DNA from: Fimbriimonas ginsengisoli Gsoil 348
GTDB taxonomy: Bacteria > Armatimonadota > Fimbriimonadia > Fimbriimonadales > Fimbriimonadaceae
Assembly (NCBI GenBank): GCA_945881865.1
Contig: CAMCVK010000017.1
Span: 1 to 53,528 of the forward strand
DNA: 53,528 bases
Direction of reading: 5' to 3'
Shown: piece after piece, positions 1-7,948 of the stretch
Numbering within the stretch: position 1 is the stretch's first letter
Layout of the letters: every line of letters begins with the position of its first letter
Program-made: the position numbers and the translations under genes
The notes under the pieces: generated by a model
The model's database searches: none
What the model saw: only the letters and a program-made list of their open reading frames with translations
What the model was told of the DNA's origin: nothing

Positions 1-219
1 GTTGTGGCCTTCGCCCGGGATGTAGGCGCTAACTTCGATGCCGTTAGTGAGTCGGACACGGGCCGTCTTCCGAAGTGCCGAGTTCGGCTTCTTCGGGGTC
101 ATCGTTCGAACGACGGTGCAAACGCCGCGCTTGAACGGATTACTTTTGAGAGCCGGTGACTTCGACTTCGTTTTCGGGGCCGAGCGGCCCTTACGCACTA
201 ACTGATTAACGGTTGGCAT
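1..219 (-). CDS. rpsL: 30S ribosomal protein S12, N-terminal 73 residues (runs off the window)
   Basis: Reading the minus strand from the ATG at 219 gives 73 residues that begin [12 protein letters not shown] and contain RGVCTVV and [15 protein letters not shown], the universally conserved S12 decoding-site region. The lysines in PKKPNSA are the classical streptomycin-resistance positions. S12 sits at the A-site of the small subunit and monitors codon-anticodon pairing. The C-terminal part lies beyond base 1. The nearest Shine-Dalgarno-like string is AAGGA about 12 bases before the start, which is far. The gene is preceded by a strong promoter and a leader with an intrinsic terminator (separate entries). 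It is probably the first gene of a str operon, but rpsG, fusA and tuf cannot be seen. Confidence 0.97.
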   Translation of the reverse strand, partial: MPTVNQLVRKGRSAPKTKSKSPALKSNPFKRGVCTVVRTMTPKKPNSALRKTARVRLTNGIEVSAYIPGEGHN

Positions 220-263
220 CGATGCTTATATTCCTTAGTTCATTTTCCCGGACCACATAAAAA

Positions 264-291
264 GGCCCCTCCACATTCACGCAGAGGGGCC
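264..291 (-). terminator. Intrinsic terminator in the rpsL leader (probable attenuator)
   Basis: On the minus strand an 8-bp perfect stem (arms at 284-291 and 264-271, loop of 12) is followed at once by five T residues (263-259). It lies between the promoter at 387-416 and the rpsL start at 219, so it would terminate rpsL transcription early unless overridden. A competing 6-bp pairing between 367-372 and 289-294 would use three bases of the terminator's 5' arm, which is what an antiterminator would do. Confidence 0.75.
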
Positions 292-386
292 CTGGAGCTT
301 GGTGATCGCTTGTTTTGCTCTCTAATCCGAAGCCGGCGCCTCTCGCGTCAATGGTCCACAAACCCGCAGGGCGTAGACAACAAGAA

Positions 387-416
387 ATTATGCCCAATTC
401 CGGGCCAGGGTGTCAA
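387..416 (-). promoter_or_regulatory. Sigma70-type promoter for rpsL
   Basis: Minus strand TTGACA (411-416), an 18-base spacer, then CATAAT (387-392). The -35 is a perfect consensus and the -10 matches 5 of 6. Transcription would start near 380, giving a leader of about 160 bases before rpsL. Confidence 0.85.
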
Positions 417-688
417 GGGGAGCGGAAAAGCGAGGGGAATCGAGAATCGTGGAGGCTAGGTTGAGGATTATTGCGGGAGACCGTCCGACCGGTCGACGCC
501 TCTTCCAGTGCCTCAGTCGCCTCTGCTCTCCACAACCTGTCTTCAATCAGCCTCGACGATCCTCGCTTCCCAACCCTCTCCGCAGCCCGGTCCAGAAAAA
601 GTCATCATCTTATGATGAATCGGGAGCGTTTTCCATCAGCATTGCGTAGTTCTTCGTGAAAGGCGGATTAACCGCCATTGAGAAAACC
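417..688. other. Intergenic region between rpsL promoter and fasciclin gene, with a 7-bp inverted repeat
   Basis: No convincing gene is present in about 270 bases. The short open frames here have no recognisable protein. The one clear structure is TCATCAT-CTT-ATGATGA at 602-618, a perfect 7-bp inverted repeat with a 3-base centre, about 70 bases before the fasciclin start. It could be an operator. No clear -35/-10 pair for the fasciclin gene was found. Confidence 0.5.
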
Positions 689-1198
689 ATGAAGAAATTT
701 GCGATCCTTAGCGTTGCCACCCTGGCACTTTCCGTCTCCGCGTTTGCGAAGGCACCTCAAGAGAAGGACATCGTCGACACCGCCGTAGGAAACGGCAAGT
801 TCACCACGCTGGTCAAACTCGTCCAGGCTGCTGGCCTCGTCGACACCCTTAAGAGCGCTGGTCCGTTCACCGTTCTGGCCCCGACCGACGCCGCTTTCGC
901 CAAGCTGCCGAAGGCACTCGTCGACAAGATCGTCGGCGACAAGAAGCTTCTGACTTCGATCCTCACTTATCACGTAATCTCGGGCAAGGTCCTCTCGACC
1001 GACCTCAAGGGCGGCATGAGCGCCAAGACCGTTCAGGGCGAATCCGTAAAGGTTAACCTCAAGAAGGGCGTGAAGTTCAACAAGTCCACCGTCGTGATCG
1101 CCGACGTCATGACGACCAACGGCGTCATCCACGCCATCGACACCGTTCTTCTCCCGCCGAGCATCGCCAAGGCGATGGCGATGAAGAAGAAGCTTTGA
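689..1198 (+). CDS. Secreted fasciclin (FAS1) domain protein
   Basis: The 169-residue product starts with a signal peptide (MKKFAILSVATLALSVSAFA, cleavage before KAP). One FAS1 domain follows, with the H1 motif FTVLAPTDAAFA, a central YHV and the H2-type end NGVIHAIDTVLLP. FAS1 domains act outside the cell in adhesion or ligand binding; the exact role here is unknown. An upstream GTG at 656 would add 11 residues ahead of the signal peptide, so the ATG at 689 is preferred. The ribosome site is weak. A strong terminator follows directly, so the gene is probably monocistronic. Confidence 0.9.
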   Translation: MKKFAILSVATLALSVSAFAKAPQEKDIVDTAVGNGKFTTLVKLVQAAGLVDTLKSAGPFTVLAPTDAAFAKLPKALVDKIVGDKKLLTSILTYHVISGKVLSTDLKGGMSAKTVQGESVKVNLKKGVKFNKSTVVIADVMTTNGVIHAIDTVLLPPSIAKAMAMKKKL

Positions 1199-1221
1199 TC
1201 TAAAGAAACCCACTCTCCAGG

Positions 1222-1257
1222 TGCCTGCCGCCGATTCGCTCGGCGGCGGGCATTTTT
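1222..1257 (+). terminator. Intrinsic terminator after the fasciclin gene
   Basis: A 13-bp GC-rich stem with one G-T pair (1222-1234 with 1240-1252, loop TTCGC) is followed by five T residues. It ends the fasciclin transcript and lies at the 3' end of the convergent lacI-type gene. Confidence 0.9.
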
Positions 1258-1268
1258 GTGCCTGGATT

Positions 1269-2327
1269 CTATGCCGCTGGTGGCGGGCCGGTCGAGTTTC
1301 GGATCACCAACGTGCCGGGAACCTTCAAATGGAGCGGCTCAACCGGCTGATCGTTGATGAGCGACACGAGACGACGCAAGCTCAGGCGTCCCATCTCGTT
1401 CAGCGGTTGACCGAGGCTCGTGAGCGGCGGATTCGTCAAGCTCGCCCCGGGGTGGTCGTCGAAGCCTACGACCGACATTTCGGCAGGAACTTGAACGCCA
1501 AGATGGATGGCTAGCTTCAGCAGCTCGCCGGCGATGTGGTCGTTCGCACACAGCACGGCGGTAGGTCGCCCGGGCATCGTGAGCAGGTCCCGAGCCGATT
1601 CAAGCAGCGTCTGATGCGCGGTGATCGCGCTCGAGAATGAACCCTCGCGCACGAAGTTCGCTGGAACCTCAAGGCCAAACTCTTCCATGGCGGCCAGAAA
1701 CGCGGCCCGGCGGTCGATGCTCGCCTGATGGCCGGGCTCGCCGGTAATGTGCGCGATCCGACGGTGACCAAGCTCCACCAGATGCTGCACTCCAACCCGA
1801 ATCGTGCCCGCATTGTCCACGTCGATCGTCGGGCATTGAAGATCCCGGCCATCGAGGAACGGCGCGATCTCAACGTAGCGCTCGCCCGGAAGCTGCTCAA
1901 AAAGGGCTGACGTTGGGTCGTTCGCCAGCGGCGCGATCAGAATCGTTCCGTCCGTCCGGCCATTGCCAACAAAAGGGGTGAGGTCTCGCTCCCAGTCACC
2001 AAAGCCGCGGATGATCAGGATTCCGAGCCCAAGATCGTAACCTGCGTCGAGAATCCCATCTAGCAATCCGCCGGCGTATGGGTTTGCCACAAGGCGGTGA
2101 CCGAAGTTGGAAAAGACTACGCCAATCTGGTTCGCCTGCCGCGAGGCAAGGTTTCGGGCCATCGCGTTCGGTCGAAAGCCAAGCTCTCGAATCGCCGCGA
2201 GGATCTTTTCTCGCGCAGTGACGCTCACGGGCCGAGGTCCGCCGCTGAGCACGAAGCTGACGGTTGTCACCGAAACCCCGGCAACGCGGGCTACGTCTCG
2301 AATCGTCGGCGGCTTATTGGCTCGCAT
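1269..2327 (-). CDS. LacI-family transcriptional regulator
   Basis: The 352-residue protein has an N-terminal LacI helix-turn-helix (about residues 8-30, TIRDVARVAGVSVTTVSFVL), a hinge-helix region (about 54-64, NAMARNLASRQ) and a periplasmic-binding-protein-like sensor domain that starts at QIGVVFSNF. Such proteins repress sugar-use operons until an effector sugar binds. The start has GGAG just upstream. The gene diverges from a secreted redoxin gene. The effector is not readable from sequence. The GH10, GH28-like and GHL10 genes elsewhere in the window make a plant-polysaccharide sugar plausible, which is inference only. Confidence 0.93.
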   Translation of the reverse strand: MRANKPPTIRDVARVAGVSVTTVSFVLSGGPRPVSVTAREKILAAIRELGFRPNAMARNLASRQANQIGVVFSNFGHRLVANPYAGGLLDGILDAGYDLGLGILIIRGFGDWERDLTPFVGNGRTDGTILIAPLANDPTSALFEQLPGERYVEIAPFLDGRDLQCPTIDVDNAGTIRVGVQHLVELGHRRIAHITGEPGHQASIDRRAAFLAAMEEFGLEVPANFVREGSFSSAITAHQTLLESARDLLTMPGRPTAVLCANDHIAGELLKLAIHLGVQVPAEMSVVGFDDHPGASLTNPPLTSLGQPLNEMGRLSLRRLVSLINDQPVEPLHLKVPGTLVIRNSTGPPPAA

Positions 2328-2383
2328 CGCTCCATCCAGAACCCACCGAACTTTTCGCAGATTCGGACATCATAAAAACAGAC

Positions 2384-2917
2384 GTGTTAACTTTCATTGT
2401 TGGAGCACTTGCCCTCTACGCGCCGAAATCATATACGGATATCGACGGTGGGAAGCACCGTTTCGCGGGCGACCCCACCGTAAAGGCGACGGTTCTCTTC
2501 TTGGTGTTGGCCGAATGTCCCATCGCGCGGAAGTACGCCCCGGAAGTGAATCGATTGACGCTGACTTACTCGCCCAAGGGCGTTAGGTTCTTTCTGGTTC
2601 ATGTTGACCCAACGACGACGATTGCGTTGGCCAAGACCAATCGGCAAGAGTTTGGCTACAAGATGCCGGTTCTTCTGGATCGGGACAAAACGCTCGTGCG
2701 GCTCGCCAAGGTTGTCGCGGTCCCGACGGCCGCCGTTCTCTCCCAAACCGGCAAGTTGCTCTACTCGGGTCGCATCGACGACCGATATCCGGCCCTGGGG
2801 ATTCAACGCGCGAAGCCGACCCGTAACGACCTTCGAATCGCGCTTGACCAGGTGCTGGCCGGGGAGAAGGTCGAGCCTTCTTCAACCAAGGTCATCGGTT
2901 GCCTTCTCCCCAAGTAG
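2384..2917 (+). CDS. Secreted thioredoxin-fold (redoxin) protein
   Basis: From the GTG at 2384 the product has 177 residues: a short signal-like segment (LTFIVGALALYA), then a redoxin core with the peroxidatic-type motif ECPIARKY (Cys45), the strand FFLVHVD, the cis-proline region VAVPTAAVL and a second cysteine near the end (IGCLLPK, Cys173). This pattern fits the AhpC/TSA-redoxin superfamily with a distant resolving-type cysteine. The frame continues upstream into the divergent lacI gene, but those residues look non-coding. A -10-like CATAAA lies 7 bases before the GTG. It is convergent with secDF, with a gap of 3 bases. Substrate unknown. Confidence 0.75.
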   Translation: MLTFIVGALALYAPKSYTDIDGGKHRFAGDPTVKATVLFLVLAECPIARKYAPEVNRLTLTYSPKGVRFFLVHVDPTTTIALAKTNRQEFGYKMPVLLDRDKTLVRLAKVVAVPTAAVLSQTGKLLYSGRIDDRYPALGIQRAKPTRNDLRIALDQVLAGEKVEPSSTKVIGCLLPK

Positions 2918-2920
2918 CGG

Positions 2921-5494
2921 TTACAGTTCCTCAATATCTGGATTCTTCTTCTCGCCCGCCGAGTTTGCCCGGCGTCGAACCTGACCGTAGCTCCGCGTGG
3001 GGGCGGCCGTGCCGTCGACCGGCGTTCCGGTGCTCACCACGGTTGCCCGGGTGGAAACGACGTCGTTTCGGCTTGCCTCGGCTCGGGCCAACCCGATGAG
3101 GGTCGCTCCCTGACCTTTGCGCTTGCCAACGGCCTTGTCCCACAGCCACAGAATCGGCGAGGCGTTGTAGATCGACGAGTAAGTTCCGGAGATGATTCCG
3201 GCGAGCATCGTCGCGCAGAACAGTTTGAGGTCTGGCGTGGTGGTGCCAAACGCCAGCATGATGATCAGCGTGACGATGACCGTCATAGACGTGTTGATCG
3301 ACCGCGCAAACGACTGCGAAATCGACCGGTTGACCAAGTGGCCAAAGTCTTCGCCCGCTTGCGGCCGGTGCAGGTTCTCGCGGATTCGGTCGAAGATAAC
3401 GATCGTATCGTGGACCGAGAAGCCAATGACGGTGAGCATCGAGGTGATGAACAGCGTGCTGATTTCCCAGCCGGCGTAGAAGCCGACGATGGCCGTGACA
3501 CCAAGCACGAACAGGACGTCGTGGAGCAGAGCGCCAATCGCTGAGAAACCGAATCGAAGACCGGCCGCGAACCCTCCAAGACCGAAACCGAATCGGAAGG
3601 CGAGGTACAGGATGATCAGACCCGAGGAAAGGATGACGCCAAGGACGGCGTTTCGAATCGTTTCGGCCTGAATTGCCGGCCCGACGGAGTCGATTCCGCG
3701 TGAATCAGCCGCCTTGAATCCCGACGCTTCCGTGATTTTCGCAACCGCGTCAGCCTCGGAAAGTCCCTTCAGCGGGCCTTCCTTCGGTACGGTGAGGATG
3801 GCGACTCGGGTTGGGCCCTCGCCACCAAACTTGACGTTCGTGCCCTTGATGCCGGCCTGCTCCAGCTTTCGGGTGATTTCCCCGCTGGTCACGTTGTTCG
3901 AGCTGATGCTGTACTCGGCTTGGTATCCACCGCGGAACTCGACGTTCCCTTTTAGGCCGCCGCCGATGACAAAGGGGAGTCCGATGACGATGCTGACGGC
4001 CGAAATCCAGAACCACTTCGCGGTCTTTTGAACCACCGGCAGCGGATTCGTCTCGGCAGTCGCCTCAAACTTCTCGCCGAACCAGTTTCGACCGAGCGCG
4101 TACAGGTTCGGGTTCGACCCGATTCCGGTGCCCACAAGGAATGTGAGCAGGGAGCGGGTTACGAAGACAGCGGTGAAGAGGGAGATCAGAACGCCGATGA
4201 TCAACGTCGTGGCAAATCCCTTGACCGCTCCAGTTCCGAGCGAAGCCAGAACAAGCGACGTAAGGATCGTACAGGCGTTGGAGTCAACGATTGCCGGCAG
4301 GGCGCGCCCGAATCCTAACTGGATGGCGCTGGATAGCGTCCGACCAGACTTCATTTCTTCTTTGAATCGCTCAAAGACAAGGATGTTGGCGTCTACCGCC
4401 ATGCCGACGGACAAGATGAGACCCGCGATCGCCGCCAAGGAGAATGTGGCACCAATCACCTTCAGAACGGCAAGCGTGAAGAGGATGTAGAGGAGAAGCG
4501 CGATGAGCGCGACGAACCCCGGAAAGGCATAGTAGACGATCAGGAAGAGCGCGATGAGGCCGAAAGCAATTGCACCGGCAAGGATGATCTTGTCGAGGGC
4601 TTGCTGACCGATGCTTGGGTCAACTTGCTCGCTGCTCTGCTCTTTCAGGTCCACCGGCAATGCGCCGGCGTTCAAGAGGTCGACCAAGGAACGGACATAT
4701 TCGTTCGTAAACGTTCCGGTGATTACCGCGTTGTCGCGTAGGATCGTGTCTTGATTCACGGCCGCAACGCTGAGAACTTTGCCGTCTAGGACGCAGGCGA
4801 TGTTTTCCCGTTTGTTGTAGAACTTTCGCGTCCAGGCCTCCATTTTCTCGGCGCCTTTCGGGGAAAAGACCATCAACGGCTCATAGCTGGAACCTCGCGG
4901 CTGGGCTACGGCACGGGCAAGTTCGTCGCCGGCGAGAATCAGCGTCCAGCCCTTGATCACATCGGCGTACTCCTTCGTACCGGGCTTAATGTCCTGGGCG
5001 CCGTCTTTGGTTCGGAACGCTACGCTTGGATTGCCAGAATCGCCTTCCTCTCGGGAGGTAACAAACTTTCGGCTAAAGCCGTTATCTTGCTCGGTCACAA
5101 GGGTGGTGGCGTGATAGAACTCAAGGCGGGCGCTGTTACCGATGGCTCCGCGGGCAAGCTCTTTGTTTGTGTAGCCCGGCAGCTCGATGATGAAGCCAGT
5201 TTCGCCCTTCGGTGTGATCACCGGTTCCGAAACGCCACCCAAACCAGAAGCGCGATTAACGAGAATCGTTTGCATTCGCTCTCGAATCTCGGCGACGTTT
5301 GCCTTCTCCTCCGGAGGGAGCTTGCTCAGATCCATCTCGTAGATGAATTGAACGCCGCCCTTAACGTCTAGACCGTACTTCGGTTGGATTTTAGCGTTAA
5401 TGAACCCGGCAAGTATGCCGAGAACAAGAACCATGGCAAGAAATAGATAGCCTTTTGACCGCAATGTTCTCTTCGCGCCTCCTGAGGCGGTCAT
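2921..5494 (-). CDS. secDF: Protein translocase SecD-SecF fusion
   Basis: At 857 residues this is a natural fusion of SecD and SecF, the proton-driven membrane partners of SecYEG that pull preproteins across the membrane. TM1 is at about 16-33, the SecD periplasmic region at about 40-300 (GLDVKGGVQFIYEMD at the start, DLLNAGALPVDL near 272-283), and the membrane helices about 303-455 include the conserved GMAVDANILVFER (364-376). SecF starts near 490 and has its own periplasmic domain (EFRGGYQAEYS) and the motif VHDTIVIFDRIREN. The C-terminal tail is hydrophilic. pafA ends 52 bases upstream on the same strand, so the two may be cotranscribed. Confidence 0.96.
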   Translation of the reverse strand: MTASGGAKRTLRSKGYLFLAMVLVLGILAGFINAKIQPKYGLDVKGGVQFIYEMDLSKLPPEEKANVAEIRERMQTILVNRASGLGGVSEPVITPKGETGFIIELPGYTNKELARGAIGNSARLEFYHATTLVTEQDNGFSRKFVTSREEGDSGNPSVAFRTKDGAQDIKPGTKEYADVIKGWTLILAGDELARAVAQPRGSSYEPLMVFSPKGAEKMEAWTRKFYNKRENIACVLDGKVLSVAAVNQDTILRDNAVITGTFTNEYVRSLVDLLNAGALPVDLKEQSSEQVDPSIGQQALDKIILAGAIAFGLIALFLIVYYAFPGFVALIALLLYILFTLAVLKVIGATFSLAAIAGLILSVGMAVDANILVFERFKEEMKSGRTLSSAIQLGFGRALPAIVDSNACTILTSLVLASLGTGAVKGFATTLIIGVLISLFTAVFVTRSLLTFLVGTGIGSNPNLYALGRNWFGEKFEATAETNPLPVVQKTAKWFWISAVSIVIGLPFVIGGGLKGNVEFRGGYQAEYSISSNNVTSGEITRKLEQAGIKGTNVKFGGEGPTRVAILTVPKEGPLKGLSEADAVAKITEASGFKAADSRGIDSVGPAIQAETIRNAVLGVILSSGLIILYLAFRFGFGLGGFAAGLRFGFSAIGALLHDVLFVLGVTAIVGFYAGWEISTLFITSMLTVIGFSVHDTIVIFDRIRENLHRPQAGEDFGHLVNRSISQSFARSINTSMTVIVTLIIMLAFGTTTPDLKLFCATMLAGIISGTYSSIYNASPILWLWDKAVGKRKGQGATLIGLARAEASRNDVVSTRATVVSTGTPVDGTAAPTRSYGQVRRRANSAGEKKNPDIEEL

Positions 5495-5546
5495 CGCCTT
5501 TCGGGACGATAACCGGAAGAGTATACCGGCCCCAGGCTAAGCGAAC

Positions 5547-7016
5547 CTACGCGACGTTAACGTCATCGTAGACCTCGAACGGATCGGATAGGTCGACGTG
5601 ACGGTGGCGGTCCACGCTGACGCCATTCCAATCGATCAGATAAAAGCGTGACTTCTTCTTCACGAGTTGCTCGATAATGCGGGCCCGGGCCTTGGCGCGG
5701 GTGTTTTGGGGCGGGTCCGTCATGGCGGTGACGATGTCGAGGTTCGAGACCATGCGCCGCGTGAGGCCCATCTCCTGGTAGCCGTGGAAGAGCGATACCG
5801 CCGGATCGATGTTGTGATACTCAAGATCAACCGAGTGCAGTGCCGGGTCGTCCCATTCCAGGCCCTCCTCGGCACGATACTGCTCGACGATTTGTCGCTT
5901 GGCGACCCAGTCAATGCGGTCGCCCATCGCCAGCGGGTCTTTCTCGAGGTCGTCCAGGGTTTGTTCCCACTCGCGAAGCACCCAATCGGTCTGCTCTGAG
6001 CTTCCCCGGTAATGAGACGCCAACTCGATGTACTCGCGCTGAAGGTCGATTGCGCTCAGCTCGGTGCCGTCTTCCAGCGTCACCGGCCACTTGTACGACG
6101 GATCGCGCGAAACTTCCCGGAGCAGAGCCAAAGGTCGCACGACGTTCAGCCGCTCGGGAATCAGATCGTCTTCGAGCAATCGGAGCACCAAGGCCGTCGT
6201 GCCGACCTTCAGGGCGTAGGCGTACTCGTTCTGGTTGCTCTCGCCGAACAGCAGGTGGAGCCGCGTCATTCCGTTGTGCGAGTAGTAATTCTCCCACTTG
6301 GGGTTGATAAGAGCACGGTTGAATCGCACCCGCGAGGCGATCGTCTTGATGATGTGATCGGCCCGCTGGCTCAACTGGAACTGCACCGAGTCGTCCGGAA
6401 TCGCGTCGTACATCTGCGAAACCCAAATGTAATCCACCGGGTGCTGCATCACTTCTTCGTAACTGGGTTGCTTGGCGGAAACCAACCGGTGGCCCCCAAC
6501 GCGCCCAACTCCGGCGAAAATCTGCCGCGTCACGAGGAAGGGATAGAACAGGTTGATCGAGTTGTTGAGTACGTCGTCATCGGCCCGGATGAGATAGTTC
6601 TCGTGGCAACCGAAGGTGTGCCCGCCGAAGTGATCGACGCTGTTGTTGTAGATGGAAATGGCGTCGTCGAGGCCAAGCTCCCGCAAGGCGCGGACGATTT
6701 GCCGCTGCCCCGCGCGGTCGTTCGCCACAAGGTCCGTTAGGTTCATGCATTCGGCGGTGGCGTACTCCAGGTGAGAGCCAACGGCGTCGATGTAGAGGCG
6801 CGCGCCGTTCATGAGGAACCCGCCGGAGCCTGCCGGTTCGAACACGTCATCGCGAGAGTGCAGGTCGATGGCGCCGAGCTTTAGCTCCGCAAACAGATAG
6901 TCCTTAATTGTCTCGACCGCCGTTTCGGCATCCCCTAGGTTGTCATCGGCCACCAGACACCCAAATTCCGTTTCGACGCCGAAAATGCGCTCCGGTAAAC
7001 CACCCGTCATGTCCAT
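5547..7016 (-). CDS. pafA: Pup ligase (proteasome accessory factor A) homologue
   Basis: The 489-residue protein belongs to the PafA/Dop carboxylate-amine ligase family. The start RIFGVETEFG, then NGARLYIDAVGSHLEYAT, FGCHENYL, PFLVTRQI, FQLSQRADHI, LHLLFGESNQNEYAYALKVGT, IDWVAKRQ and DPPQNTRA follow the PafA order. The first motif and the C-terminal IDWV-KR and DPF motifs fit the ligase PafA better than the deamidase Dop, which begins with a GTEVEYG type. PafA joins Pup to lysines of proteins bound for the proteasome. The usual family string around NTRDEPHAD is replaced by NPKWENYYSH. No pup, dop, mpa or proteasome subunit gene is visible nearby. It diverges from accD across 63 bases and leads into secDF. 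Confidence 0.88.
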   Translation of the reverse strand: MDMTGGLPERIFGVETEFGCLVADDNLGDAETAVETIKDYLFAELKLGAIDLHSRDDVFEPAGSGGFLMNGARLYIDAVGSHLEYATAECMNLTDLVANDRAGQRQIVRALRELGLDDAISIYNNSVDHFGGHTFGCHENYLIRADDDVLNNSINLFYPFLVTRQIFAGVGRVGGHRLVSAKQPSYEEVMQHPVDYIWVSQMYDAIPDDSVQFQLSQRADHIIKTIASRVRFNRALINPKWENYYSHNGMTRLHLLFGESNQNEYAYALKVGTTALVLRLLEDDLIPERLNVVRPLALLREVSRDPSYKWPVTLEDGTELSAIDLQREYIELASHYRGSSEQTDWVLREWEQTLDDLEKDPLAMGDRIDWVAKRQIVEQYRAEEGLEWDDPALHSVDLEYHNIDPAVSLFHGYQEMGLTRRMVSNLDIVTAMTDPPQNTRAKARARIIEQLVKKKSRFYLIDWNGVSVDRHRHVDLSDPFEVYDDVNVA

Positions 7017-7079
7017 ACTCTACGTCGTAACTCGCCCCGTCGTTGAGATGGATTCAACGGCCTATGCGTCGTTGCGGCC

Positions 7080-7946
7080 GTGGCTCGCTGGGTATCATTT
7101 GAGGTCTTGAGTAAGGTTGACGCCTCCGCAAAAGGGGATTTCCTGCAGTGCCAGAATTGCAAGAAAATTATCTTCTCGGCCGATTTTGAACTTGGACAGA
7201 GGGTCTGCCCCTACTGCAATCATCATCACCGGATCTCCGCCCGAACCCGCATCGAATGGACGTTCGACCCGGGCTCGTTCCTTGAAGCCGATCTTGAGCT
7301 TTCGAGCGTCGACACGCTCGGATTTCCCGGCTACCAGGCAAAGCTGGATCAACTGCGCGAAAAAGGCGAACTCGCTGACTCAGTGGTAACCGGCACCGCG
7401 CGGCTAGAAGGGCGACCTGTCAGCGTTGGCGCTGCCGACTTTTCCTTTATCGGCGGTTCGATGGGCTCGGTCAACGGCGAAAAAATCACCCGCGCGCTGG
7501 AGCGAGCGGTGGATTCGCGCATGCCGGCCATCCTCTTTTGCACCTCCGGCGGAGCCCGAATGCAGGAAGGCATCCTGTCCTTAATGCAAATGGCAAAGAC
7601 GACCGCGGCCGTGGAGCGCTGCCGCGCGAACGGTGTGCCGTACATCGCCGTTTTCACCGACCCGACGATGGCCGGCGTGCTTGCCAGCTACGCCAGCGTG
7701 GCCGACGTCATTCTTGCTGAGCCCAAGGCACTCGTCGGTTTTGCCGGTCTGCGGGTGAGCAAGCAAGCGGGAGTCGGCAAGGTTCCCGATGATTTCCAAA
7801 CCGCCGAGTTCGTGCATGCGCACGGGATGGTCGACAAGATCGTTGCCCGCAAGGACCTTCGCCGAACATTGTCTGGTCTGGTTGCGACCCTCGGAGGCCA
7901 CCTTGCTTCGACCGATTCCGCTGAGCCGATTGGAGGAGAAGCGTAG
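7080..7946 (+). CDS. accD: Acetyl-CoA carboxylase carboxyltransferase, beta subunit
   Basis: The protein of about 288 residues carries the AccD zinc ribbon (Cys24, Cys27, Cys43, Cys46: CQNC and CPYC) followed by a crotonase-fold carboxyltransferase domain with ADFSFIGGSMGSVNGEKI, TSGGARMQEG and AEPKALVGFAG. With AccA it transfers the carboxyl group from biotin to acetyl-CoA to make malonyl-CoA. The GTG at 7080 gives 23 residues before the first cysteine, normal for the family. A TTG at 7107 is an alternative start. accA follows after 2 bases, clearly one operon. Confidence 0.95.
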   Translation: MARWVSFEVLSKVDASAKGDFLQCQNCKKIIFSADFELGQRVCPYCNHHHRISARTRIEWTFDPGSFLEADLELSSVDTLGFPGYQAKLDQLREKGELADSVVTGTARLEGRPVSVGAADFSFIGGSMGSVNGEKITRALERAVDSRMPAILFCTSGGARMQEGILSLMQMAKTTAAVERCRANGVPYIAVFTDPTMAGVLASYASVADVILAEPKALVGFAGLRVSKQAGVGKVPDDFQTAEFVHAHGMVDKIVARKDLRRTLSGLVATLGGHLASTDSAEPIGGEA

Positions 7947-7948
7947 CC

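Noticed and set aside
206-397. A 63-codon minus-strand frame spanning the rpsL leader as a leader peptide
   Set aside because: It runs through the terminator hairpin and overlaps the rpsL start with no ribosome site; the codons look random. The leader is better explained as RNA structure.
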